This document shows positions 42,695 through 50,047 of a stretch of DNA of 64,000 nucleotides, piece by piece (the first letter of the stretch is position 1; every line of letters begins with the position of its first letter). The notes beneath the pieces were generated by a model. It was given only the letters and a program-made list of their open reading frames with translations. It did no database searches and was not told where the DNA came from. Source of the stretch: Massilia pinisoli (GTDB taxonomy: Bacteria; Pseudomonadota; Gammaproteobacteria; Burkholderiales; Burkholderiaceae_D); NCBI RefSeq assembly GCF_024753285.1, contig NZ_JANUGW010000003.1, positions 372,001-436,000 of the forward strand, written 5' to 3'. The translations under genes were made by a program, and so were the position numbers.

Positions 42695-44854
42695 ATGCGC
42701 ATCGAACGGACGAACCCAGCCCCGAACGGCGTGTCACGCCGCGGCTTCCTGAAGTCCGCCGGCGGACTCGTGATCGGCTTCGTCGTTCCCGGCCCCGCGC
42801 GCGCGGGCGCGACGGCACCCGCCTCACCCAACGCGTTCCTGCACATCGCCCCGGACGACACGATCACCGTGATGGTCGACCGCCTCGAATTCGGCCAGGG
42901 CGTGCACACGGCGCTGCCGATGCTGATCGCCGAAGAGCTCGACGCGGACTGGTCGCAGATGCGCGGCGCGCTGGCGCCTGCGGCCAGCGCGTACAACGAT
43001 CCGCTGTTCGGCATCCAGATGACCGGCGGTTCGATCTCCGTGTCGCACTCGTTCACGCACTACCGCGACATCGGCGCCCGCGCCCGCGCGATGCTGGTCG
43101 CGGCGGCTGCCGAGCGGTGGCAGGTCGAGCCGGCGCAGTGCACGACGGCGAAGGGCGTCGTCTTCGGCCCCGGCGGCCGCAAGGCGAGTTATGGCGCGCT
43201 GGCCGACGCGGCGATGAAGCAGCCCGTGCCGGCGACGGTCAAGCTGAAGGATACGAAGGACTTCCGCCACATCGGCAAGCCGGTGCGGCGCCTCGATGCG
43301 CGCGCGAAGGCGAGCGGCAGGCAGCAGTTCGGCATCGACTTCACGCTGCCCGGCATGAAGGTGGCCGTCGTCGCGCGTCCGCCCGTGTTCGGCGCGCGGG
43401 TGCACAGCGTCGACGCGGCCAAGGCCAGGGCGATCAAGGGCGTCGTCGACGTGGTCGAGGTGGCGGCCGGCAGCGGCGGCCATGGCGTGGCCGTGATCGC
43501 GGACGGTTACTGGCCCGCGACCCAGGGCCGCGCCGTGCTGGCGATCGACTGGGACACGAGTGCCGTCGACAAGCCCGATTCAAGCCGGCAGATGCGCGCC
43601 TACCGTGCGCTTGCCGCCACCCCGGGCTTGCCGGCCAGCGTGGCGGATACCGGCCGGCTCGCATCGGCACCGAAGACGATTGCGGCCGTCTACGAATTTC
43701 CGTACCTGGCACATGCGCCGATGGAGCCGGTCAATTGCGTGGTCGATCTCCAGGCCGACCGGTGCACGGTCTGGGCCGGCGTGCAGTTCCAGACCTTCGA
43801 CCGCGCCGCCATCGCCACGGCGACCGGGTTGAAGGCAGAGCAGGTCACATTGCACACGATGATGTCGGGCGGCGGTTTCGGCCGGCGCGGCGTGACGACG
43901 TCGGACGACCTGGTCGAAGCCGTCAGCGTCGCGAAGGCGTACGGACGGGGGCCCGTGAAAGTCGTCTGGAGCCGCGAGGACGACATCAAGGGCGGCTACT
44001 ATCGCCCGTCACACGTCCACAAGGTCGATATCGGGCTCGATGCCGAGGGCGACGTCGTCGCGTGGAAGCACGTGATCGTCGGCCAGGCCATCAGCGCCGG
44101 CACGCCGTTCGAAGGCGCGTTGATCAAGGACGGCATCGATTCCACGACGACGGAGGGCATCGCGGGCATGTACGACCTGCCCGTGAACCTGTCGGTCCAC
44201 CACCCGAAGGCCAACGTGCCCGTCCTGTGGTGGCGCGGCTCGGCGTCCACGCACACGGCCTTCGTGATGGAGACGCTGGTGGACGAAGCGGCTCACGCGG
44301 CCGGCGCCGATCCGGTCGCGTACCGGCGCAAGCTGCTGGGTGCGACGAAGCCGCGGCATCTGGCGGCGCTCGACCTGGCCGTCGACAGGTCCGGCTACCA
44401 CACCCGGACGCTGCCCGAGGGCCGTGCCTGGGGCGTCGCGATGCACGCGATGGCGGGCAGCGTCGTGGCCTACGTGGTCGAAGCGTCGATGGAGAAGGGC
44501 GTGCCCCGGCTGCACAGGGTCACGGCCGGCGTGCATTGCAATCTGGCCGTCAATCCGCTCGCGATCGAGGCGCAGGTGCAGGGCGCCGTGCTGATGGCAG
44601 TCGGCACTACGTTGCCGGGCGCCGCCATCACGTTCAAGGACGGCGCCGTCGAGCAGAAGAATTTTGGCGACTACACGGTGGCGCGCATACCGGACATGCC
44701 GCACGTGGACGTCTTCATCGTGCCGTCCGGCGAGCCGCCCAGCGGCATGGGCGAGCCGGGCCTGCCGCCGCTGGCGCCGGCGTTCGCCAACGCCGTCTTC
44801 AGGCTCACCGGCAAGCGCTTGCGCACGCTGCCGTTCGATCTCGATGCGGCGTGA
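42695..44854 (+). CDS. Tat-exported molybdopterin-binding oxidoreductase subunit (IorB-like)
   Basis: A 719-residue large subunit of the xanthine dehydrogenase/isoquinoline 1-oxidoreductase family. A textbook twin-arginine signal SRRGFLK (14-20) with a hydrophobic stretch shows export of the folded cofactor-loaded protein. The molybdopterin-contacting motifs MVDRLEFGQGVHTALPML, GGGFGRRGVTTSDDLVEAV, LWWRGSASTHTAFVMET and the C-terminal GMGEPGLPPLAPAFANA, holding the likely catalytic glutamate, are visible. Its usual 2Fe-2S partner (IorA) is not encoded on either side. GGAGGG lies upstream of the ATG. The substrate is unknown; N-heterocycles or aldehydes are typical. Confidence 0.88.
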   Translation: MRIERTNPAPNGVSRRGFLKSAGGLVIGFVVPGPARAGATAPASPNAFLHIAPDDTITVMVDRLEFGQGVHTALPMLIAEELDADWSQMRGALAPAASAYNDPLFGIQMTGGSISVSHSFTHYRDIGARARAMLVAAAAERWQVEPAQCTTAKGVVFGPGGRKASYGALADAAMKQPVPATVKLKDTKDFRHIGKPVRRLDARAKASGRQQFGIDFTLPGMKVAVVARPPVFGARVHSVDAAKARAIKGVVDVVEVAAGSGGHGVAVIADGYWPATQGRAVLAIDWDTSAVDKPDSSRQMRAYRALAATPGLPASVADTGRLASAPKTIAAVYEFPYLAHAPMEPVNCVVDLQADRCTVWAGVQFQTFDRAAIATATGLKAEQVTLHTMMSGGGFGRRGVTTSDDLVEAVSVAKAYGRGPVKVVWSREDDIKGGYYRPSHVHKVDIGLDAEGDVVAWKHVIVGQAISAGTPFEGALIKDGIDSTTTEGIAGMYDLPVNLSVHHPKANVPVLWWRGSASTHTAFVMETLVDEAAHAAGADPVAYRRKLLGATKPRHLAALDLAVDRSGYHTRTLPEGRAWGVAMHAMAGSVVAYVVEASMEKGVPRLHRVTAGVHCNLAVNPLAIEAQVQGAVLMAVGTTLPGAAITFKDGAVEQKNFGDYTVARIPDMPHVDVFIVPSGEPPSGMGEPGLPPLAPAFANAVFRLTGKRLRTLPFDLDAA

Positions 44855-44866
44855 GTTCGCGCCGTA

Positions 44867-44986
44867 TCAGCCCGCCTGCCGCTGCCATTCGTCGTAGCGC
44901 TGCGCGATGACCGGCGCGAGCCGGTCGTACGATGCCCACGTGTCGGGCACGTGGTACAGCGATGGCAGTGCCTCGCCCAGGGTCAT
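44867..44986 (-). CDS. Small protein downstream of PhaM, unknown
   Basis: A 39-residue reading frame, MTLGEALPSLYHVP then DTWASYDRLAPVIAQRYDEW, starts 6 nt after the PhaM stop on the same strand. Nearly all codon third positions are G or C, like the genuine genes around it, and the composition (W, Y and charged residues) looks like a folded or helical peptide rather than noise. No ribosome site is present, so it would rely on coupling with PhaM translation. It could also be the remnant of a longer gene. I recognise no family. Confidence 0.45.
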   Translation of the reverse strand: MTLGEALPSLYHVPDTWASYDRLAPVIAQRYDEWQRQAG

Positions 44987-44992
44987 CGTATT

Positions 44993-45796
44993 TTACGGCG
45001 CGCCCTTGTCCGTCTTGGACCGGCTCTGACGCTTGCCGTTGCCGCCCTCGCTGCCGTTGCCGGCGCTCGTTGCGCCGTTGCCGGCTTTCGGCGCGGGTTT
45101 CGCTGCCTCCGCCTTTGGCGCATTAGCGGCACTCTGCGCCGGTGCCGGTGCCGGTGCAGGCGCCATCGCGCTGGCAACCGCCTGCGTAAATTGATCCTGC
45201 AACATGTTCCACCACGCGACGGCGGCCGGCATCGCCATCGCCGCCGCGTTGGCCTGCGCGTCCGGTATGGCCGCGGCTTGCGGTGCCGGCGTGCCCGGCT
45301 GTGCCGTGCCTCCGCCGCCCGCGCCGCTCGCGTTGCCTGCATTGCCCTCGCCCGGCGCGGGCGCAGATGGTGCCGGCGCACCCGGTTTCGCAGCGGGCGC
45401 GGCCGGCGCCGCCGTCTTCGCGGCGCTGCCGCCCTGGGCCGGGGCGCCGAAGAACGCGGCGAACGGCGTGGCGGCCATCTTTTCCGCGCTGACGCCGGAC
45501 TGGCGCATCGCTTCGGCCATCGACGCGCCCATCGATTTCAAGGTCGCCAGCGTGCCGCGCTGCACCTCGAGGGTCTGGATGGTTCCTCGCAGCATCGAGA
45601 GATTCAGGCTCAGCCAGGATTCGACGGCCTTGAGGTCGGCGATCCGCTTCTCCAGGTCGTCGGTCGACATGGGCGGCGTGGCGATCCCGGGCATGCCGGG
45701 CAGGCCCGTGCCGGGGATCTGCATCGATCCCCACAGGTTCTTGACGAAGTCGAGCGTGTCCGTCATGCCGGGCATCGGCGCGGAGGGTTTCAGCAT
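44993..45796 (-). CDS. phaM: PHA granule-associated protein PhaM
   Basis: A 267-residue protein resembling Ralstonia PhaM, which activates PHB synthase PhaC1 and tethers granules to DNA. The conserved N-terminal domain is present: TDTLDFVKNLWGSM, then STDDLEKRIADLKAVESWL and SLNLSMLRGTIQTLEVQR GTLATL (split here). A long Ala/Pro-rich low-complexity region and a basic Lys/Arg/Ser-rich tail (NGKRQSRSKTDKG) follow, the latter matching the DNA-binding PAKKA-type tails by charge only. No phaC, phaA or phaP gene is nearby. Its start ATG (45796) has a GGGAG site upstream on the minus strand. Confidence 0.87.
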   Translation of the reverse strand: MLKPSAPMPGMTDTLDFVKNLWGSMQIPGTGLPGMPGIATPPMSTDDLEKRIADLKAVESWLSLNLSMLRGTIQTLEVQRGTLATLKSMGASMAEAMRQSGVSAEKMAATPFAAFFGAPAQGGSAAKTAAPAAPAAKPGAPAPSAPAPGEGNAGNASGAGGGGTAQPGTPAPQAAAIPDAQANAAAMAMPAAVAWWNMLQDQFTQAVASAMAPAPAPAPAQSAANAPKAEAAKPAPKAGNGATSAGNGSEGGNGKRQSRSKTDKGAP

Positions 45797-45918
45797 GGTG
45801 GTCTCCCTGATTGGTCGCCGCTAGCGTAACAGATAAATAAGACCGGATATAGATGCGAATGGACATGCGGCGACGCGTGCGGACGGCCCCGCGCCGACGG
45901 ACCGGCTACACTAGGCGG

Positions 45919-47106
45919 ATGAGTACCGCCCATGCTCTCATCCGTCGCCGCCGGCAACTGGTGCTCGGTGCGCTCACGGTCGTGCTGCACGTGCTCGTGT
46001 TTCGTTGGTTCGCGGGCCAGATGGGCCGCGTGCCCGAGCGCGCCTTTCGCGCGGCGCGCGTGACCATGGCGGAAGTGATCGAGGCGCCCAAGCCGCCCCC
46101 GCCGCCGCCCGTGCCGCCGCCGCGGCCGGCGCTGGCGCAGCCGCCGCTGCCGGAGGTGGCCCCCGTGCCGGTCGAGCCCGCGGCGGCGGCGCCCGCTTCG
46201 CCTGCTGCCCCTGCTGCCGGGACGCCCGACGCGGCCGCATCCGGTGCGGGCGTGCCCGTTCTGGCGCCGGATGCGGACGGTGTCGCCGCCGCCGCGGGAC
46301 GGCAACCGGGCCAGGATGGCGCCGCCGCCGGCCCGGGGGCCGTACAATCGGGGCAGGCAGCGAAACCGGACGTGCCGGCGCAAGCGAAGGCTCAGGCAGA
46401 TGCGGCCGCGAAACCGGCCCCCGCGGCGCCGGAAGCGCGTCATTACAAGGTCGACATGCCGCCATCGGCCGACATCACGCTCGACGTCGCGCGCACGGAC
46501 GCGAACGGCACGAAGTGGAGCGGCGATGCGCTGCTGTCGTGGCGGGTGACGCCGTCCAGCTATCGTGTCCAGGTCGAGGCCGGCATCGGCGTGCTGTTCG
46601 CGCACGTGAACCTGCTGACCCTGACCAGCGAAGGGACGGTCGGAGACGAAGGATTCGTCCCCACCTTGATGACGGAGAGGCGGCGCGGGCGCGCCATGAC
46701 GGCGACGCATTTCAATCGCCAGGACGGCACGCTCACGTTTTCCGCGTCGGCGGCGAAGTATGCGCTCGTGCCGGGCGCGCAGGACAAGGCCAGCGTGCCG
46801 CTGCAGCTGACGGCGATCGCGCGTGCCGATCCGAAACAATTATCGGGAAATATCGACATCCTTGTCGGCGAAGACCGCGACGCAAGCGTTTTTACCTTCA
46901 TGGTGGCCGGACAGGAACAGATCGATACCCGGCTGGGCCGCATCGCCACATGGCATCTGGTGCGGCCGCCCAAGCCCGGCTCGTACAACTCGCGCCTGGA
47001 ATTGTGGCTGGCACCGGCGTACGGCTGGTATCCGGTCCAGATTCGCAATGTCGAGGCGAGCGGGGCCGTGACGACGCAGACCGTGAACAATATCGCAATC
47101 AAATGA
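45919..47106 (+). CDS. Membrane-anchored proline-rich DUF3108 protein
   Basis: A 395-residue protein with an N-terminal TM helix (LVLGALTVVLHVLVFRWF), a TonB-like proline stretch (KPPPPPPVPPPRPALAQPP) and a long Pro/Ala/Gly linker to about residue 175. A DUF3108 domain follows (HYKVDMPPSADITLDVARTD, YRVQVEAGIGVLF, GTVGDEGFVPTLMTERRRG, LELWLAPAYGWYPVQI). The N-terminus resembles TonB in layout, so it may reach from the inner membrane across the periplasm; that is inference. ATG 45919 is chosen because it begins the TM-containing segment. It is followed 13 nt later by a shorter DUF3108 paralogue. Confidence 0.83.
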   Translation: MSTAHALIRRRRQLVLGALTVVLHVLVFRWFAGQMGRVPERAFRAARVTMAEVIEAPKPPPPPPVPPPRPALAQPPLPEVAPVPVEPAAAAPASPAAPAAGTPDAAASGAGVPVLAPDADGVAAAAGRQPGQDGAAAGPGAVQSGQAAKPDVPAQAKAQADAAAKPAPAAPEARHYKVDMPPSADITLDVARTDANGTKWSGDALLSWRVTPSSYRVQVEAGIGVLFAHVNLLTLTSEGTVGDEGFVPTLMTERRRGRAMTATHFNRQDGTLTFSASAAKYALVPGAQDKASVPLQLTAIARADPKQLSGNIDILVGEDRDASVFTFMVAGQEQIDTRLGRIATWHLVRPPKPGSYNSRLELWLAPAYGWYPVQIRNVEASGAVTTQTVNNIAIK

Positions 47107-47119
47107 GCAGGAGCTTGAA

Positions 47120-47878
47120 TTGAAGAATGTGGTGAAACTGGCAGGCGCGAGCCTGGTACTGATGGCGGCGCTGGGCGGCCATGCGCAGGCGGCGGAAGAG
47201 CATCCGGCCGTCAAGCGGCCGTTCGACCTGCCGCCGTCGGCCGACCTGAGCTATTCGATCTCCGCGCGCCAGCACGGGTTCAACCTCAGTGGCGACGCGC
47301 TCGTCACGTGGCGCGCGGGCGCGGGCAAGTATTCGGTCAACGCCGAGTCGCGCGTGGCGATGCTGGGCAAGCTGACGGAGAACCGCAGCACCGGCATCGT
47401 GGACGGCTACGGCCTGGCCCCCACCGAGTACTACGACAAGCGCTTCCGCAAGGACCCGACGACGGCCGCGTTCAACCGCGACGACAAGGCCATCACGTTC
47501 AGCCAGGGCGACAAGAACTACCCGATCAAGGGCGGCGAGCAGGACCGCGCGTCCGTGTCCTGGCAGCTGGTTGCCATCGCCCGTGCCGCGAAGGACAAGT
47601 TCAAGCCGGGCTCGGAATGGCAGTTCTTCGTCGTCGGCCCGCACGATGCCGACCCGTGGACGTTCCGCGTCGTCGGCCGCGAAAAGGTCCAGGCCGGGCC
47701 GTCGCTGGGGGAAGTGGACGCCGTCCACGTGATGCGCGCGCCGCCGCCCGATTCCAAGGACCAGACGCTGGACATCTGGCTGGCCCCTGGCCACGAGTGG
47801 TATCCCGTCAAGCTGCGCTTCACCGACAACGACCGCGACTACGTCGAGCAGACGCTCGAACGCATCGTCAAGAAGTAG
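47120..47878 (+). CDS. Exported DUF3108 protein
   Basis: A 252-residue protein with a Sec signal peptide (KNVVKLAGASLVLMAALGGHAQA) followed by a single DUF3108 domain: FDLPPSADLSYSISARQHG, GDALVTWRAGAGKYSVNAES, DGYGLAPTEYYDKRFRK and LDIWLAPGHEWYPVKLRF. The domain is clearly paralogous to that of the upstream gene (compare LWLAPAYGWYPVQI). The start is TTG 47120, because AGGAG (47109-47113) lies 6 nt upstream and no ATG fits. The family is found in Proteobacteria; function unknown. The 3' end overlaps the convergent PNPOx-like gene by 11 nt. Confidence 0.85.
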   Translation: MKNVVKLAGASLVLMAALGGHAQAAEEHPAVKRPFDLPPSADLSYSISARQHGFNLSGDALVTWRAGAGKYSVNAESRVAMLGKLTENRSTGIVDGYGLAPTEYYDKRFRKDPTTAAFNRDDKAITFSQGDKNYPIKGGEQDRASVSWQLVAIARAAKDKFKPGSEWQFFVVGPHDADPWTFRVVGREKVQAGPSLGEVDAVHVMRAPPPDSKDQTLDIWLAPGHEWYPVKLRFTDNDRDYVEQTLERIVKK

Positions 47879-48506
47879 CCCAGTTCTTCACGTAGGCCGG
47901 TGGCGCCACCGTGCACTGCGCGTCCGGCACGGGCGTCCCGCGCGCCTCGGCGAGCGGCAGCACGCCTGCCCAGGCGGCGATGTGCATGTCTTCCTCGTCG
48001 TCGTCCGGCGGGCCCGTGCGGACCTTGATCGCGGCTTCAAGAAGCGCGATCCGCAGCACGGTCGTCGCCGCGAATTCCCTGTCGTTCCCCGCGCGGACCT
48101 CGCCCTGGCGGCCCGGTGCAATGTGCTCCATGAAGTCGGCGAGCGCCTGCCGCTTGGCGGGTTCGCCGACGATCTCGAAGCGGCCGTAGACCATCGCGCT
48201 GCGGTAATTCATCGAGTGATTGAAGGCGGAGCGTGCGAGCACGAGGCCGTCCAGGTGCGTGATCGTCACGCAGCACTCGTTCTCCGTCAGGCACTGCAGC
48301 ATGCGGCTGCCGTTCGACCCGTGGATGTACAGATGGTCGCCGCTGCGCCAGCAGGCGGTGGGGATGCAGTGCGCGCCGTGCGGGTCGGCGAACGCGATGT
48401 GGCAGACGTAGGCGGCATCGACGATGGCGTGCAGCAGGGCGGGGTCGTAGGACGCCTTGGAAGCGCCGCGTTTGACCTGGGTGCGGGAGGAAGGAGCAGT
48501 GTTCAT
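47868..48506 (-). CDS. Pyridoxamine 5'-phosphate oxidase family (split-barrel flavoprotein)
   Basis: A 212-residue flavin-binding split-barrel protein. The pattern HAIVDAAYVCHIAFADPHGAH (in parts), IPTACWRSGDHLYIHGSNGSRML, LVLARSAFNHSMNYRSAMVYG, then FMEHIAPGR, is that of the PNPOx-like group (NimA/HugZ relatives) rather than true PdxH. It is divergent from a MocR regulator gene, as is common for this family, and its promoter (TTGATG-N16-TATAGT on the minus strand) is overlapped by one of two direct repeats. The substrate is unknown; B6 vitamer metabolism or oxidative detoxification is plausible. Confidence 0.87.
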   Translation of the reverse strand: MNTAPSSRTQVKRGASKASYDPALLHAIVDAAYVCHIAFADPHGAHCIPTACWRSGDHLYIHGSNGSRMLQCLTENECCVTITHLDGLVLARSAFNHSMNYRSAMVYGRFEIVGEPAKRQALADFMEHIAPGRQGEVRAGNDREFAATTVLRIALLEAAIKVRTGPPDDDEEDMHIAAWAGVLPLAEARGTPVPDAQCTVAPPAYVKNWATS

Positions 48507-48528
48507 GGCCTCGATGGAGTAGGTGGAA

Positions 48529-48581
48529 GCCGCACTATAATGGTCGGGATGGCCCCATCAACAGATCCAGGGCCGCACTAT
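48529..48581. promoter_or_regulatory. GCCGCACTAT direct repeats over the PNPOx-like promoter
   Basis: GCCGCACTAT occurs at 48529-48538 and again at 48572-48581, 43 bp apart (four helical turns). Between them, on the minus strand, TTGATG (48561-48556) and TATAGT (48539-48534) with 16-bp spacing form a promoter for the PNPOx-like gene. One repeat overlaps its -10. This fits the direct-repeat operators of MocR/PdxR regulators; the regulator is encoded next door. Confidence 0.65.
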
Positions 48582-48595
48582 TTCATGGAGCCACG

Positions 48596-50044
48596 ATGGA
48601 CTATGCCCTGCTGCTCGACACGTTCGGCCGCGACCACGCGCGCCACGCCTGGCCGCGCCAGCGCCTGCTGCACGAATGCCTGCGCGCCGCGATCCGCGAC
48701 GGCACCTTGGCCGCCGGCACGCGCCTGCTGGCCACGCGCGCGCTTGCGCAGGAGCTGGGCATCGCCCGCAACACGGTGCTGTATGCGTACGAGCAGCTGG
48801 CCTGCGAAGGGTTCGTCATCCCGGATCGCCGCGGCACCGTGGTCGCCGGCATCGCCCCGGTGGCGCGCCGGCGCGGCGCCGACGTGCCGCACGCGGGCCT
48901 GGCACGCCGCGCGCAGAATCTGCGCATCGTGAACGGCACGGCGGGCGATGCGCTGCCGTTCACGCCCGGCGTCCCCGATTTGCGCGCGTTCCCGCTCGTG
49001 CAATGGCGCCGCCTGCTGGACCGCGCTTGGCGCGGCCTCGCCGCCCACCAGCTGAACTACGGCGACCCGGCCGGCGAGCCGGCCCTGCGCACGGCGATCG
49101 CGGACTATCTGCGCGCGTCGCGCGGCGTCGTGTGCGAGCCGGGCCAGGTGTTCATCACGGACGGCACGCAGGGGAGCCTCGACCTGTGCGCGCGCGCCTG
49201 CGCGGACGCGGACGACGTCGCCTGGATCGAGAACCCGGGCTACGGTGGCGCGCTGGCCGCGTTCCGGGGCGCCGGCCTCGCCGTCCTCGGCATCGCGGTC
49301 GACGGCGAGGGCATGGCGCCCGTCGCGCACGACTGGACCGCGCGCCGCCCGAAGCTGATCTACACGACGCCGTCGCACCAGTACCCGATCGGCGTGGTGA
49401 CGTCGGCCGCGCGGCGCATGGCGCTGATCGACGGCGCGCGTGCGGCCGGCGCACTGATCGTTGAGGACGACTACGACAGCGAATTCCGCCACGAGGGTCC
49501 GCCGCTCGCGGCCATGCAGGGCCTCGTGGCCGACGCGCCCGTGCTGTACTGCGGGACGTTCAGCAAGACGATGTTCCCCGCGCTGCGCATCGGGTTCGTC
49601 GTCGTGCCGGCCGGGCTGGCGCCGCAGCTTGCCGTCATGCGCGCGCAGTCGGCGGCGGCGGGCCGCACGGCCGAGCAGCTTGCGCTGGCCGAATTCCTGC
49701 ACAGCGGCGAGTTCGCGCTGCACCTGCGGCGCATGCGGCGGCTGTATCGGCAGCGGCGCGATGCGCTGGTCGACGCGCTCGATCGTCACCTGGGCGGTCA
49801 CGCCGTCATCGAAGGTGCCTCGGCCGGGATGCATCTGGCGCTGTGCCTGCCGTCCGATGGCGTTGCGGACGTGGAGATCGTACGCCGGGCGCGGGAGCAG
49901 GGGATCGTCGTGAACGCGTTGTCGGCCCATGCGCTGCCTGGCCCGGCGATGGCCAACGGTCTGCTGCTCGGCTATGCGCAGGTACCGGTGGAGCGCATGG
50001 ATGCGCTGGTGGCGCGGCTGGCGGGCGTGATCCTGGCGCGGTAG
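48596..50044 (+). CDS. MocR/PdxR-like regulator (GntR HTH plus aminotransferase-like domain)
   Basis: A 482-residue MocR protein. The GntR winged helix (RQRLLHECLRAAIRDGTLA, LLATRALAQELGIARNTV) is joined to an aminotransferase-like domain with ITDGTQGSLDLCAR, WIENPGYGGA, IVEDDYDSEFRHEG and the PLP-lysine region YCGTFSKTMFPALRIGFV. It likely binds PLP and regulates the divergent PNPOx-like gene through the direct repeats at 48529-48581, and possibly itself. GGAG is 5 nt before ATG 48596. Compared with the MocR at 14281 it is similar in architecture and orientation logic but clearly diverged in sequence. Confidence 0.92.
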   Translation: MDYALLLDTFGRDHARHAWPRQRLLHECLRAAIRDGTLAAGTRLLATRALAQELGIARNTVLYAYEQLACEGFVIPDRRGTVVAGIAPVARRRGADVPHAGLARRAQNLRIVNGTAGDALPFTPGVPDLRAFPLVQWRRLLDRAWRGLAAHQLNYGDPAGEPALRTAIADYLRASRGVVCEPGQVFITDGTQGSLDLCARACADADDVAWIENPGYGGALAAFRGAGLAVLGIAVDGEGMAPVAHDWTARRPKLIYTTPSHQYPIGVVTSAARRMALIDGARAAGALIVEDDYDSEFRHEGPPLAAMQGLVADAPVLYCGTFSKTMFPALRIGFVVVPAGLAPQLAVMRAQSAAAGRTAEQLALAEFLHSGEFALHLRRMRRLYRQRRDALVDALDRHLGGHAVIEGASAGMHLALCLPSDGVADVEIVRRAREQGIVVNALSAHALPGPAMANGLLLGYAQVPVERMDALVARLAGVILAR

Positions 50045-50047
50045 ACC

